Assembly (NCBI RefSeq): GCF_012844225.1
Contig: NZ_JABAGQ010000009.1
Span: 124,001-188,000 of the forward strand
Reading direction: 5' to 3'
DNA length: 64,000 bases
Origin: Rhodococcus sp. 105337
GTDB lineage: Bacteria; Actinomycetota; Actinomycetes; Mycobacteriales; Mycobacteriaceae
In this document: positions 33,544 through 43,397 of the stretch, piece after piece
Layout: each line of letters starts with the position of its first letter
Numbering within the stretch: position 1 is the stretch's first letter
Translations under genes and position numbers: made by a program
The notes under the pieces: model-generated
What the model was told of the DNA's origin: nothing
The model's input: only the letters and a program-made list of their open reading frames with translations
The model's database searches: none

Positions 33544-34935
33544 TCAAAGAATCAGTGCCAGAAGAAGTCCCGCAGCGACAAGACCGTCCGGCCCACGCAT
33601 CCACTGCCGGATCAGGTCGACGGGTACCTGGCCGACGGCGGTCTCCAGCACGAGTCCGTCGTATGCGGTGGCGGGGCGGGTCCGCAGCCGGTAGACCGCG
33701 ACGCAGGCTCCCGCAGCGACGATCGCGGACACGGACGGCGACCACCCCGTCGCCGCCGCCGTCATCGCCGTCACCGCAGCGGCGGCGCACGCCGGAACCA
33801 CCATCAGCGGCCGGTACAGGGCACGATCGGCATCGCCGAGCATCGCTCGCAGGTCCGGCTTGCTCGCCAGGTCGCGTAATCCGGTGCTGAACACCAGAGT
33901 CGCGGCGTACACGGCCGACAGTTGCACCCAGCCCGCCACGACCGGCTGTGTCGTCGTGCCCAGCGCCCAGGTAGCGCAGACGGCGACGGCGGTCGCCGCG
34001 AACGGTGACGGACGGCGCAGATTCCGGAGCAGGTCGGCGCGGACGAGTGCGCGAGTCCGGCCGGGCGGCAACGCCCGTGAGCGCCGGGCGGCGACACGTT
34101 TCCAGGCGGCTGCGTCGTGGACGCCGACGACGAGCGTCGGGTCCAGGCCGACCAGGGAGGTTCGGGCTGCCGCGGCGATCGCGGCGCGTTCGTTCAACTC
34201 CGCCGCCGTGATGCGGCCGCAGCGGAGCAAGGCGGCGCAACACATCACCAGGGCGGGCACCGCGAGGACTGCCGCCGGAGGCCAGTTCGCGAACACCGGT
34301 ACCACTGTTCCGGTCGCGCACACCGCCGCGACTGCTCCTCCCAGTGCGGCGGTGAGGATCTGCACCGCCGGCAGCGTGCGAGTCGGCAGGACCCGCGCTT
34401 GGACGAGGAGCGCGAGGGCGGCGATGCCGAGCCCGATCACCGCCCCGCACGCGGTCAGGGGTAGCCACTGCTCGACCGTTCCGGCGAACGCAGCCAGCCG
34501 TCCACCGGCTGCCCCCGCGCCTGCTCCGGCGGCGAACACCGCTACGACTCCGGGACGGAGCATCGCCGCCCGGTCCACCGGGGTGGACAACAACCAGAAG
34601 GCGCGTTCGGCGCTCGCGGTCAGAGGTCCGAGCGCGCGTGCGACCGCGATGCCCGCGACGAGCACGGCTGCGCCCACCACCCAGGCCCAGCCCGGGTTCC
34701 AGGACGCTGCATCCCAGTTACGACCGGCCGTGGTGTGGAGCGACCCGATCAGGGAGGTCGGCGGACGAGTGGCACACCACCACGCGAGCCCCGAGGCGAC
34801 ATAGGCACCCAGCGCCGACAGCACCACGATGCCGGCCCGATCGGTCCGGGGCGCATGAACACGGCCGAACCCCCGCCTTGCTCTCCGAAGCGCACGGGCG
34901 CCGGCGATCGCCGGAGCCCGTGCGGTCAGCGCCAC
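33544..34935 (-). CDS. Large membrane protein, ABC partner (DUF6297-like)
   Basis: The 463-residue protein has about ten hydrophobic segments, for example GIVVLSALGAYVASGLAWW, WVVGAAVLVAGIAVA and FAATAVAVCATWALG. A soluble loop in the middle contains ADLLRNLRRPSPF. The GTG start at 34935 lies inside the end of the ATPase gene (10-nt overlap), so it is the membrane part of that ABC system. I recall the name DUF6297 for this group, to be checked. Whether it imports, exports or handles lipids is not visible. Confidence 0.72.
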   Translation of the reverse strand: MALTARAPAIAGARALRRARRGFGRVHAPRTDRAGIVVLSALGAYVASGLAWWCATRPPTSLIGSLHTTAGRNWDAASWNPGWAWVVGAAVLVAGIAVARALGPLTASAERAFWLLSTPVDRAAMLRPGVVAVFAAGAGAGAAGGRLAAFAGTVEQWLPLTACGAVIGLGIAALALLVQARVLPTRTLPAVQILTAALGGAVAAVCATGTVVPVFANWPPAAVLAVPALVMCCAALLRCGRITAAELNERAAIAAAARTSLVGLDPTLVVGVHDAAAWKRVAARRSRALPPGRTRALVRADLLRNLRRPSPFAATAVAVCATWALGTTTQPVVAGWVQLSAVYAATLVFSTGLRDLASKPDLRAMLGDADRALYRPLMVVPACAAAAVTAMTAAATGWSPSVSAIVAAGACVAVYRLRTRPATAYDGLVLETAVGQVPVDLIRQWMRGPDGLVAAGLLLALIL

Positions 34936-35594
34936 GAGTCGGCGTCCACGGTGTCGTCGGCGACGGCTGCCACCAGGTCCGGGTCGTGCGAGGCAAGGAC
35001 GACCGCGCAACCGCGATTCTTCTCGTCGGCGATCCGCCCGGCGAGCCATGCCCGTCCGGAAGCATCGAGATGGTGTTCGGGTTCGTCGAGCACGAGCAAC
35101 CGCCGAGGACGGACGAAGGCCGATGCCAGCGCCAACCGGTGGCGCTGACCGCTGGACAACGTGACCGGCAGTTGATCGGACGCGTCCGCAAGGCCGACGT
35201 CGCACAGCGTTCGGCTCGCCACACCTGCAGGGTCGGGCATTCCGTGCGCGAGGGCGACGAGTTGCAGATGCTCGTGGGCCGTCAGATGCGCGAACGTGGC
35301 GACGTCGCCCAGGACGGATGCGACCGCTGCGCGCTGGGCGGGTGAGGATTCGTCGGCCGCGGAACCGTCGATCGTGACAGTGCCTCGATCGAGACGGTCG
35401 GCGCCCACCAGGCACCGCAGCAGAGTGGATTTCCCGGCGCCGTTCGAGCCGGTGACTGCGCAGCATGTCCCCGCGGCCACGTCGACATCGACGGCGGTGA
35501 ACACGAGCAGGTCGCCGAACCGGCGTTCCGCGTCGCGGACGGAGAGAACGTGGCTGTCGCGCCGTGCCGAGGCGCGTTGGGATGATCTGGGCAC
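34926..35594 (-). CDS. ABC transporter ATP-binding protein
   Basis: The 222-residue ATPase has Walker A GSNGAGKSTLLRCL, signature-like LSSGQRHRLALA (an SSGQ rather than SGGQ form), Walker B RRLLVLDEPEHHLD and the H-loop ASHDPD. It resembles the CcmA/antibiotic-export type. The GTG start at 35594 follows GGGAG. It overlaps the membrane partner gene by 10 nt. Confidence 0.87.
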   Translation of the reverse strand: MPRSSQRASARRDSHVLSVRDAERRFGDLLVFTAVDVDVAAGTCCAVTGSNGAGKSTLLRCLVGADRLDRGTVTIDGSAADESSPAQRAAVASVLGDVATFAHLTAHEHLQLVALAHGMPDPAGVASRTLCDVGLADASDQLPVTLSSGQRHRLALASAFVRPRRLLVLDEPEHHLDASGRAWLAGRIADEKNRGCAVVLASHDPDLVAAVADDTVDADSWR

Positions 35595-35648
35595 AGGGAC
35601 TCCCGGTTTTCCTCGTGAGGGGTGTGGTCGCGAGGAAGCAGGGACCGG

Positions 35649-35984
35649 TCAGGCGAAACGAGACGTCGCGGCCCCTGCACCGGGGCCGGGCGCTCGCGGA
35701 CGCGGGCGCCCAGGGGCATCGGGACGTGATTGCCGCCGGAACGCGCCGCGCAGCCGTTGTTCCGCCACGGTGGGCCCGCGAGGTGTGCGGGACAGTCCGA
35801 ACAACAGATCGTCGGTGCGCCGGACGGTGAGTGCGGCGACCACGACGAGGGTGACGAGAACACCGGCCAGTAGCGAGCCGAGCGTGTCGCCCGGGACGGC
35901 GGGAGAGAACGCGAGTAGCGAGACCAGCGCCCACAGCAGCAGGAACCCGAGCACATCGGTGCTGTTCCTCCGCGTGCGGGTCAT
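35649..35984 (-). CDS. Small membrane protein, DUF6412-like
   Basis: The 111-residue protein has two hydrophobic helices (DVLGFLLLWALVSLLAF and LGSLLAGVLVTLVVVAALTV), then an Arg/Pro-rich tail (SRPDAPGRPRPRAPGPGAG). I associate this with DUF6412 from memory. ATG 35984 is preceded by TACGCT with 7 nt between, so the mRNA is probably leaderless. It lies upstream of the ABC genes and may belong with them. Confidence 0.65.
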   Translation of the reverse strand: MTRTRRNSTDVLGFLLLWALVSLLAFSPAVPGDTLGSLLAGVLVTLVVVAALTVRRTDDLLFGLSRTPRGPTVAEQRLRGAFRRQSRPDAPGRPRPRAPGPGAGAATSRFA

Positions 35985-36014
35985 GATGCGGAGCGTAGCA
36001 GACGGGGTGTGACC

Positions 36015-36043
36015 CTGGACATACATGGACTTCCAACTATAGG
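36015..36043 (+). promoter_or_regulatory. Probable promoter of the valine degradation operon
   Basis: CTGGAC (36015-36020), 17 bp, TATAGG (36038-36043), about 75 nt before the mmsA ATG. A -10-like AT-rich segment stands out in the gap. No convincing operator was found. Confidence 0.5.
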
Positions 36044-36117
36044 ATGAGCGAAGACTTCGGGTTCTTCACGGCTGCCACGACGCAGCCACCACTATCGAGC
36101 AAAGGACGGGTTCGCGC

Positions 36118-37650
36118 ATGAGCATTCGAGAACTGACCCACTTCGTCGGCGGCAAGCACGTCTCCGGCACATCCGGCCGTTTCGCCGACGTCTTCGACCC
36201 CAACACCGGCGAAGTCCAGGCGCGTGTTCCGCTCGCCACGCGCGCCGAAGTCGAGAACGTGATCGCCGACGCCGAAATCGCACAGAAGGAATGGGCGGCG
36301 TGGAACCCGCAGAAGCGGGCTCGCGTACTGATGCGCTTCCTGCAACTCGCCCAGGACAACATGGACGACCTCGCCCGGCTGCTGTCGAGCGAGCACGGCA
36401 AGACGATCCCCGACGCGAAGGGCGACATCCAGCGCGGCCTCGAGGTCGTGGAAGTGGCGCTCGGCGCTCCGCACCTGCTCAAGGGTGAGTTCACCGAATC
36501 CGCCGGTACCGGCATCGACGTATACTCGATGCGCCAGCCGCTCGGTGTGGTCGCGGGCATCACCCCGTTCAACTTCCCGGCCATGATTCCGCTGTGGAAA
36601 GCCGCTCCGGCGCTCGTGTCCGGCAACGCCTTCGTCCTCAAGCCCTCCGAGCGCGATCCCTCGGTGCCGCTGCGCCTGGCCGAACTCTTCCTCGAAGCCG
36701 GACTGCCCGCCGGCGTGTTCAACGTCGTCAACGGCGACAAGGAAGCCGTCGACGTACTGCTCGAGGATCCCCGGGTCAAGGCCCTCGGATTCGTCGGGTC
36801 GACCCCGATCGCCCAGTACATCTACGAGACCGCCGCGAAGAACGGCAAGCGCGCCCAGTGCTTCGGCGGCGCGAAGAACCACGCGGTGATCATGCCCGAC
36901 GCCGACCTCGACCAGGTCGCGGACGCGCTCGTCGGTGCCGCATTCGGCTCGGCCGGCGAGCGCTGCATGGCACTGTCGGTTGCCGTCCCCGTCGGTGAGG
37001 AGACCGCCGACCGGCTCGTGGCCAAGCTCCAGGAGCGCATCGCCGAACTGCGTATCGGGACGAGCTTCGACGAGAAAGCCGACTTCGGTCCGCTCGTGAC
37101 GGCCGCCGCCCGCGACCGTGTCCACAACTACATCGCCCAGGGCGTCGAGGAAGGCGCCGAACTCGTCGTCGACGGCCGCGGTTTCGTGCTCGAGGGCAAC
37201 GAGGGTGGCTTCTTCTCCGGCGCGACCCTCTTCGACCGGGTCACCACCGACATGTCGATCTACAAGGAAGAGATCTTCGGTCCCGTGCTCACCGTCGTGC
37301 GCGCACGCGACTACGAGGAGGCACTGCGACTGCCGTCCGAGCACGAGTACGGCAACGGCGTCGCGATCTTCACCCGGGACGGTGACACAGCCCGCGACTT
37401 CACGACCCGCGTCCAGGTCGGCATGGTGGGCGTGAACGTTCCCATCCCGGTTCCGATCGCGTACTACACCTTCGGTGGCTGGAAGGCGTCGGGCTTCGGC
37501 GACCTCAACCAGCACGGGGCGGACGCATTCCGCTTCTACACCAAGACCAAGACCGTCACGCAGCGCTGGCCGTCCGGTGTCAAGGAAGGCGATATCGAGG
37601 GCGCTCACGTCGCGGACACCGATCACTTCGTCATCCCGACGATGAACTAG
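36118..37650 (+). CDS. mmsA: Methylmalonate-semialdehyde dehydrogenase (CoA-acylating)
   Basis: The 510-residue aldehyde dehydrogenase has the MmsA hallmarks: PFNFPAMIPLWKAAPALVSGN, the NAD site GFVGSTPIAQYIYETA, the catalytic Cys in GSAGERCMALSVAV and the late KEEIFGPVLTVVRA. It converts methylmalonate semialdehyde to propionyl-CoA, the last step of valine breakdown. It heads a five-gene operon, with the next gene starting 11 nt later. ATG 36118 follows AAGGACGGG. Confidence 0.95.
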   Translation: MSIRELTHFVGGKHVSGTSGRFADVFDPNTGEVQARVPLATRAEVENVIADAEIAQKEWAAWNPQKRARVLMRFLQLAQDNMDDLARLLSSEHGKTIPDAKGDIQRGLEVVEVALGAPHLLKGEFTESAGTGIDVYSMRQPLGVVAGITPFNFPAMIPLWKAAPALVSGNAFVLKPSERDPSVPLRLAELFLEAGLPAGVFNVVNGDKEAVDVLLEDPRVKALGFVGSTPIAQYIYETAAKNGKRAQCFGGAKNHAVIMPDADLDQVADALVGAAFGSAGERCMALSVAVPVGEETADRLVAKLQERIAELRIGTSFDEKADFGPLVTAAARDRVHNYIAQGVEEGAELVVDGRGFVLEGNEGGFFSGATLFDRVTTDMSIYKEEIFGPVLTVVRARDYEEALRLPSEHEYGNGVAIFTRDGDTARDFTTRVQVGMVGVNVPIPVPIAYYTFGGWKASGFGDLNQHGADAFRFYTKTKTVTQRWPSGVKEGDIEGAHVADTDHFVIPTMN

Positions 37651-37661
37651 GCGGTACGCCG

Positions 37662-38816
37662 ATGTTCACCCTCTCCGACGACGACAAGGCGATTCGCGAC
37701 ACCGCCCGCGACTTCGCCTCCGAGTATCTGGCACCCCACGCGGTGGAATGGGACCAGAACAAGCATTTCCCGGTCGACGTGCTCCGCAAAGCCGCAGCGC
37801 TCGGCATGGGCGGAATCTACGTCCGCGAGGACGTGGGCGGATCGGGGCTTCGCCGCCTCGACTCCGTCCGCATCTTCGAGGAACTCGCCACGGGGTGCCC
37901 GTCCATCGCCGCGTACATCTCGATCCACAACATGGTGACGTGGATGATCGACAAGTTCGGCGACGACGACCAGCGCCACCGCTGGGTGCCGAAGCTGACC
38001 TCGATGGAACATCTCGGTAGCTACTGCCTCACCGAGCCGGGCGCCGGCTCGGACGCCGCCGCGCTCAGCACCAAAGCGGTGCGCGACGGTGACGACTACG
38101 TGCTCACCGGAGTCAAGCAGTTCATCTCCGGCGCAGGAACATCCGACGTGTACGTGGTGATGGCCCGCACCGGCGACACCGGTGCGCGCGGCATCTCGGC
38201 GTTCATCGTCCCCAAGGACACGCCGGGCCTGTCGTTCGGTGCCAACGAGAAGAAGATGGGCTGGAACGCGCAACCCACCCGCCAGGTCATCCTGGACGGC
38301 GTGCGCGTGCCGGCCGCGAATCTCCTCGGCACGGAGGGCGGCGGATTCCGTATCGCCATGCACGGCCTCAACGGCGGCCGCCTCAACATCGCCGCGTGTT
38401 CCGTGGGCGGCGGCCAGGCCGCGCTGGACCGGACGGTCGCCTACCTCGCCGAACGCAAGGCGTTCGGTGACCGGTTGCTCGACTCGCAGGCGCTGCAGTT
38501 CCGGCTCGCGGACATGCGTACCGAACTCGAAGCGGCACGAACACTGCTGTGGCGGGCCGCCGACGCCCTCGACACCGGTGCCCCGGATGTCGTGGAGCTG
38601 TGCGCGATGGCCAAGCGCTTCGCCACCGACGCCGGGTTCGAGGTTGCGAACGATGCGCTGCAACTCCACGGTGGATACGGTTACCTGGCCGAGTACGGGA
38701 TCGAGAAGATCGTGCGCGACCTGCGCGTGCATCAGATCCTCGAAGGAACGAACGAGATCATGCGGGTGGTCGTCGCGCGCAGCGTGGTGGCCGCGGCGCA
38801 GAACGGAGCGCAATGA
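37662..38816 (+). CDS. Acyl-CoA dehydrogenase, probably isobutyryl-CoA dehydrogenase
   Basis: The 384-residue flavoprotein has the signatures CLTEPGAGSDAAAL, QFISGAGTSDVYVVMART and the C-terminal HGGYGYLAEYGIEKIVRDLR followed by the catalytic Glu of ILEGTNEIM. In this operon it should oxidise isobutyryl-CoA to methacrylyl-CoA, like mycobacterial FadE9. Its TGA overlaps the next ATG. Confidence 0.92.
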   Translation: MFTLSDDDKAIRDTARDFASEYLAPHAVEWDQNKHFPVDVLRKAAALGMGGIYVREDVGGSGLRRLDSVRIFEELATGCPSIAAYISIHNMVTWMIDKFGDDDQRHRWVPKLTSMEHLGSYCLTEPGAGSDAAALSTKAVRDGDDYVLTGVKQFISGAGTSDVYVVMARTGDTGARGISAFIVPKDTPGLSFGANEKKMGWNAQPTRQVILDGVRVPAANLLGTEGGGFRIAMHGLNGGRLNIAACSVGGGQAALDRTVAYLAERKAFGDRLLDSQALQFRLADMRTELEAARTLLWRAADALDTGAPDVVELCAMAKRFATDAGFEVANDALQLHGGYGYLAEYGIEKIVRDLRVHQILEGTNEIMRVVVARSVVAAAQNGAQ

Positions 38817-39877
38817 CCGGGCACGAACCCGAGGTCCTCGTCGAGGCGAAGAACGGACTGGGACGCATCACCCTCAACCGACCCAAGGCGATCAACGCGC
38901 TCAACCACGACATGGTGCGTGCGATGGCGGAGACGCTCTCGGCGTGGGAATCCGACGACTCGGTCCGCGCCGTTGTCCTTCGTGGCGCGGGGGAGCGAGG
39001 ACTGTGCGCCGGCGGCGACATCGTGTCGATCTATCACGACGCACGTGACGGCGGCACCGGCTCCCAGGAGTTCTGGCGCGACGAGTACATCCTCAACGCC
39101 GCCATCGGCCGTTACGCCAAGCCGTACGTGGCGATCATGGACGGCATCGTGATGGGTGGCGGCGTCGGGGTGTCCGCACACGGCAACGTCCGGATCGTCA
39201 CCGAACGCTCGACGATCGCGATGCCGGAGACCGGTATCGGGTTCATTCCCGACGTGGGAGGGACCTACCTGCTCTCTCGGACACCCGGCGAGATCGGCAC
39301 CCACATCGCGCTGACGACGGGCCGGATGAAGGCAGGCGACGCCATCGCGCTCGGCTTCGCGGACCACTACGTGCCATCCGACGCCCTCGACAAGTTCGTC
39401 GCAGCACTCGAGACGGGTTCGGTCGACGACGCGCTCGCCGAATACTCCCAGCCGGCACCGGATTCGGCGCTGCTCGCGCAACGCGACTGGATCGACGCCG
39501 CATATTCCGCGGACACCGTCGAGGAGATCGTCGAACGCCTGCGCAGCAGTGATGTTCCCGAGGCTCGCACCGCCGCCGAGCAGATCCTCGGAAAATCCCC
39601 GGTTGCTCTGAAGATCACGCTGCGTTCGCTTCGTCACGCACGGCAGCTCGGCAGCCTCGAAGAGGTACTGAACGAGGAATTCCGGGTGTCGTCCGCGTCC
39701 CTGACGTCGCACGACCTCGTCGAAGGCATCCGTGCCCAGGTGGTCGACAAGGACCGCACTCCGCACTGGTCGCCCGCGACCCTCGCCGACGTCACCGCTT
39801 CCGACGTCGACGCATACTTCCAGCCGCTCGGCGACCTCGAACTCGGGCTCGCCGCTCCGAAGGAGAACGACCGATGA
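38813..39877 (+). CDS. 3-hydroxyisobutyryl-CoA hydrolase
   Basis: The 354-residue crotonase-fold enzyme is longer than hydratases and has RGAGERGLCAGGDIVSIY, DGIVMGGGVGVSAHG and the HIBCH signature ETGIGFIPDVGGTYLLSR, with a C-terminal extension to residue 354. It hydrolyses 3-hydroxyisobutyryl-CoA in valine breakdown. It overlaps its neighbours by ATGA on both sides. Confidence 0.92.
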   Translation: MTGHEPEVLVEAKNGLGRITLNRPKAINALNHDMVRAMAETLSAWESDDSVRAVVLRGAGERGLCAGGDIVSIYHDARDGGTGSQEFWRDEYILNAAIGRYAKPYVAIMDGIVMGGGVGVSAHGNVRIVTERSTIAMPETGIGFIPDVGGTYLLSRTPGEIGTHIALTTGRMKAGDAIALGFADHYVPSDALDKFVAALETGSVDDALAEYSQPAPDSALLAQRDWIDAAYSADTVEEIVERLRSSDVPEARTAAEQILGKSPVALKITLRSLRHARQLGSLEEVLNEEFRVSSASLTSHDLVEGIRAQVVDKDRTPHWSPATLADVTASDVDAYFQPLGDLELGLAAPKENDR

Positions 39878-40782
39878 GTGAACTCCCCAACGTCGCCTTC
39901 CTCGGTCTCGGCCACATGGGTGGGCCGATGGCCGCGAACCTCGCGAAGGCGGGGTACTCGGTGACCGGGTACGACCCGGTGCCCGCCGCGCAGGAGGAAG
40001 CAGCGAAGAACGGCATCACCGTCGTCGGGTCCGCACTCGAAGCCGTCCCCGCCGCCGATGTCGTGATCACCATGCTGCCCAACGGCACGCTCGTCCTCGA
40101 TCTGTACGACGAAATCCTCGGAGCCGCAAAGCCCGACACGCTCTTCGTCGACAGCTCCACGATCGACGTGGCCGATGCACGCGACGCCGCCGGTCGTGCA
40201 CAGGCCGCCGGTCATCGTGCGATCGACGCCCCGGTGTCGGGCGGTGTGGCCGGTGCCGCCGCGGGCACGCTGGCCTTCATGGTCGGAGGAACCGAGGAGG
40301 ACTTCGCAGCCGCGCAGCCGCTCCTCGACGTGATGGGCCGCAAGGTGGTGCACTGCGGCGGTTCGGGCAACGGCCAGGCTGCAAAGATCTGCAACAACAT
40401 GATTCTCGGCGTCTCGATGATCGCGATCAGTGAGGCGTTCGTGCTCGGCGAGAAACTGGGACTCGAGAATCAGGCGCTGTTCGACGTGGCGTCCAACGCC
40501 TCGGGCCAGTGCTGGGCGCTGACGAGCAACTGTCCGGTTCCCGGCCCGGTGCCCACGACCCCGGCCAACAACGACTACCAGCCGGGCTTCGCCGCCGCCC
40601 TGATGGACAAGGATCTCGGTCTGGCGTCGAACGCGGTGCGCTCCAACGGGGTCGAGGCCGAACTCGGCCTCCGTGCTGCCGAGCTCTATCATCGGTTCAA
40701 CACCGGTGGTGGTGGCGGGCTCGATTTCTCCGCCATCATCAACGACATTCGTGACCGCTCGAACGCAGAGGACAGCAAGTGA
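39874..40782 (+). CDS. mmsB: 3-hydroxyisobutyrate dehydrogenase
   Basis: The 302-residue enzyme starts with [20 protein letters not shown] (the NAD site), has [19 protein letters not shown] and the substrate loop [16 protein letters not shown], and the catalytic Lys in [14 protein letters not shown]. It oxidises 3-hydroxyisobutyrate to methylmalonate semialdehyde, the substrate of MmsA at the head of the operon. Confidence 0.95.
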   Translation: MSELPNVAFLGLGHMGGPMAANLAKAGYSVTGYDPVPAAQEEAAKNGITVVGSALEAVPAADVVITMLPNGTLVLDLYDEILGAAKPDTLFVDSSTIDVADARDAAGRAQAAGHRAIDAPVSGGVAGAAAGTLAFMVGGTEEDFAAAQPLLDVMGRKVVHCGGSGNGQAAKICNNMILGVSMIAISEAFVLGEKLGLENQALFDVASNASGQCWALTSNCPVPGPVPTTPANNDYQPGFAAALMDKDLGLASNAVRSNGVEAELGLRAAELYHRFNTGGGGGLDFSAIINDIRDRSNAEDSK

Positions 40783-41555
40783 CCGATTTCGAGACCATCC
40801 TGCTCGAGCGCAAAGGCCGCGTCGGCGTCATCACGCTCAACCGGCCCAAGGCGCTCAACGCACTCAACAGCCAGTTGATGCGCGAAGTGGTCGCGGCGGT
40901 CGAAGAACTCGACGCCGACCGTGAGATCGGGGCGATTCTGCTCACCGGGTCGGAGCGGGCCTTCGCGGCCGGCGCCGACATCAAGGAGATGGCGCCCAAG
41001 ACCTTCTCCGAGGTGTACGCCGAGGACTTCTTCTCGGAGTGGGACCGGCTGTCGTCCGCTCGCACCCCGATCATCGCGGCCGTGTCGGGTTACGCACTCG
41101 GCGGCGGTTGCGAGCTGGCGATGTTGTGCGACTTCATCATTGCCTCCGACACCGCCAAGTTCGGCCAGCCCGAGATCAAGCTCGGTGTCATTCCCGGCAT
41201 CGGCGGCTCGCAGCGTCTGACGCGCGCGGTGGGCAAGGCCAAGGCGATGGACATGTGCCTGACCGGACGCAACATGGACGCGGAGGAAGCCGAGCGCGCC
41301 GGGCTCGTCTCGCGGGTCGTCCCTGCCGACGAACTGCTCGACGTCGCTCTCGACGCTGCCACGACCATCGCGTCGATGTCGCTGCCGGCCGCGATCATGG
41401 CGAAGGAGGCGGTGAACCGGTCGTTCGAGACGACCCTCGCCGAGGGGGTGAGATTCGAACGGCGCGTGTTCCATTCGACGTTCGCCACCGCAGACCAGAA
41501 GGAAGGCATGGCGGCTTTCGTGGAAAAGCGCACGCCCGATTTCAAGCACGCCTAG
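40779..41555 (+). CDS. Enoyl-CoA hydratase (EchA8-like)
   Basis: The 258-residue crotonase has [29 protein letters not shown], and the catalytic Glu pair in CELAML and [18 protein letters not shown], so it is a fully equipped hydratase. In this operon it probably hydrates methacrylyl-CoA to 3-hydroxyisobutyryl-CoA. The GTG start overlaps the mmsB stop as GTGA. It closes the operon before an intrinsic terminator. Confidence 0.92.
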   Translation: MTDFETILLERKGRVGVITLNRPKALNALNSQLMREVVAAVEELDADREIGAILLTGSERAFAAGADIKEMAPKTFSEVYAEDFFSEWDRLSSARTPIIAAVSGYALGGGCELAMLCDFIIASDTAKFGQPEIKLGVIPGIGGSQRLTRAVGKAKAMDMCLTGRNMDAEEAERAGLVSRVVPADELLDVALDAATTIASMSLPAAIMAKEAVNRSFETTLAEGVRFERRVFHSTFATADQKEGMAAFVEKRTPDFKHA

Positions 41556-41573
41556 ATCGCAGCGAGAACGACG

Positions 41574-41610
41574 ACGCCGCCCCTTCCCCGAGGAAGAGGC
41601 GGCGTTTTCT
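41574..41610 (+). terminator. Intrinsic terminator of the valine degradation operon
   Basis: ACGCCGCC-C-CTTCC, loop CCGA, GGAAG-A-GGCGGCGT, then TTTCT. It is a strong stem with one C/A mismatch and a T-run, 18 nt after the last stop. It separates the operon from the convergent MarR gene. Confidence 0.85.
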
Positions 41611-41634
41611 TGTGTAGCGGCGGCCGTCCGGTGC

Positions 41635-42162
41635 TCACCACTTCGAGGGCGTGCCCCCGGTGTCGAAATCTCCTGCGTCGTGACGCATCGTCGCGAGGAT
41701 GCTCAGCAGCGTGTCGATCTGCTCGGACGGGATCCCGGGACGCGCGAACACTTCGGTGTTGAGTTTTTCCGTGGCCTCTATCGCGAGCGCGCGACCGTGG
41801 TCGGTGAGTTCGATGAGCGTTGCGCGCCGGTCGCTCGGGTGCGGGGTGCGTCGCACGAGACTCGCGGCCTCGAGTCGGTCGACCGCGTTGGTCACGCTCG
41901 TCGGGTGCACCTGCAGACGCGCACTGGCCTTCGCCATGGGGAGAGCCCCGGCCTTCGTGAAATGCAGCAGCGTCAGCAGTTCGTACCGGGCGAAGGTCAG
42001 ACCGAACGGTTTGAGGACCTCTTCGACACGGGCCATCATGATCTGCTGCGCACGCATCACCGAGGTCACCGCGGCCATGCCGTCCGCGACTTCGCCCCAG
42101 CCGTGGGCCACCCATTGACGGTGGGCTTCGGCGATGGGGTCGAGGGGAAGCGGTGCGGGCAT
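41635..42162 (-). CDS. MarR-family transcriptional regulator
   Basis: The 175-residue winged-helix protein has FGLTFARYELLTLLHFTKAGALPMAKASARLQVHPTSVTNAVDRLEAASLVRRTPHPSDRRATLIELT in the usual MarR arrangement (helix-turn-helix then the DRR wing). It lies 74 nt after the sulfotransferase gene on the same strand and is convergent with the valine operon. Its target and ligand are unknown. It could respond to an aromatic or acyl-CoA compound. Confidence 0.88.
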   Translation of the reverse strand: MPAPLPLDPIAEAHRQWVAHGWGEVADGMAAVTSVMRAQQIMMARVEEVLKPFGLTFARYELLTLLHFTKAGALPMAKASARLQVHPTSVTNAVDRLEAASLVRRTPHPSDRRATLIELTDHGRALAIEATEKLNTEVFARPGIPSEQIDTLLSILATMRHDAGDFDTGGTPSKW

Positions 42163-42236
42163 GTGTCCATCATCCCATGCGGGAACGCGCAGGTAGATCG
42201 GGCACACCGGGGGCCGCTCGGCTTTGTGCAACAGGC

Positions 42237-43385
42237 TCAGCGGTACGCATACGAGGGGAATCGCTCGTCGACGTCGCGCACCGACAACCCGAACTCCTCG
42301 AGTGTGTACTGATGGGCGGGTTTCCGGGCCCCGTTGCGACTCTCGTCGTGCAGCGATGTCATCGCGCGTTCGGCGCCGGCGGTGAACGGGATGCCGAACC
42401 GGTCGTACAGGGCGCCCACGCTGCCCAACGGGTCCGCCACGAAATCCCGGTAGTCGACATCGACGAATCGGGCGGGATCGTGACGGGCGCGTGCCCGGGT
42501 GAAGTCGTCGAAACCGCGTGCCCACAGGTCGAGCTGACTGCGGCCGATCGTCTCACCGGTGAAGGCCTCGGACCATCCCTCGGTGGCGTGCGCCGCGAGG
42601 CTGCACACGGAAGGAATCACCGTCCGGGGGTCGCGGTGTGTCACCACGATCAGTGCGTCCGGGTAGACGGTGAGGAGTTCGTCGAGCGCGAACAGGTGAC
42701 TCGGATTCTTGAGGACCCAGCGCTTGTCCGCGTCGGGAAGCCCGATGAGCTGGAGGTTCTTGCGGTGCCGGGCGTAGGCGCCGGTCCAGTCCTGCCCGGC
42801 GAGCCAGCGCGAGTACGTCGGCAGATTCGCGAGGCATTCGTACGAGATCGACCGGAACGACTGACGGAGCAGCTGCCAGCATTCCTCCACCTCCCCGGCC
42901 GACATGTAGTGCACACCCATGAACTCGGGATGCTCCACGTGGTGCTGGGCGAAGCCGGCCTCGATCCCCGCGAATACCGGGTTCTGTTCCCAGGTCTCAC
43001 GAGGCGGCCGGGGCTGGGGCATCTCGGTGAGCCACATCTCGAGGCCCTGATGCGCCGGGTCGGCCGCCAGGAGGCGGTGCAATGCGGTGGTGCCGGTGCG
43101 AGGCAGACCGGTGACGAAGATGGGTCGGGTGACCGGAACGTCCCGGTGCTCGGGATGCTGCGCCCAGGCGGCTTCCGAGAGCAGACGCGCGACCAGCGCA
43201 CCACGAAGGAACACCCGCGACATCTTGCTGCCGAGCGGGGTGAGTGTTTCGTCCCGCGCGTACGACTCGAGCAGTATCTCGAGTGCCTCGAGGTACTCGT
43301 CCTCGCCGAAATCCGTCAGGCCCGTCATGCGCGTCGCCGAGGCATGCAGGTCGTCGGTGGTGCCCACGGTGGTGCGTTCGCTCAT
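42237..43385 (-). CDS. PAPS-dependent sulfotransferase family protein (Rv3529c-like)
   Basis: The 382-residue protein has the Sulfotransfer_3-type PAPS 5'-phosphosulfate loop VTGLPRTGTTALHRLLAADP, with the strand-loop-helix near residues 90-110, and the 3'-phosphate-binding region in LIVVTHRDPRTVIPSVCSLA. It should move a sulfo group from PAPS to a hydroxyl, and the acceptor is unknown. It follows the SDR gene by 12 nt. The sulfotransferase, SDR and DUF1214 order matches what I recall for Rv3529c-Rv3530c-Rv3531c in M. tuberculosis, which lie beside cholesterol genes. Confidence 0.85.
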   Translation of the reverse strand: MSERTTVGTTDDLHASATRMTGLTDFGEDEYLEALEILLESYARDETLTPLGSKMSRVFLRGALVARLLSEAAWAQHPEHRDVPVTRPIFVTGLPRTGTTALHRLLAADPAHQGLEMWLTEMPQPRPPRETWEQNPVFAGIEAGFAQHHVEHPEFMGVHYMSAGEVEECWQLLRQSFRSISYECLANLPTYSRWLAGQDWTGAYARHRKNLQLIGLPDADKRWVLKNPSHLFALDELLTVYPDALIVVTHRDPRTVIPSVCSLAAHATEGWSEAFTGETIGRSQLDLWARGFDDFTRARARHDPARFVDVDYRDFVADPLGSVGALYDRFGIPFTAGAERAMTSLHDESRNGARKPAHQYTLEEFGLSVRDVDERFPSYAYR

Positions 43386-43397
43386 CTCGTATCCCGT

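Noticed and set aside
33544-36036. One continuous 830-codon minus-strand frame covering the membrane protein and upstream DNA
   Set aside because: Only the part from GTG 34935 is protein-like. Upstream it runs in the wrong frame through the ABC ATPase and DUF6412-like genes.
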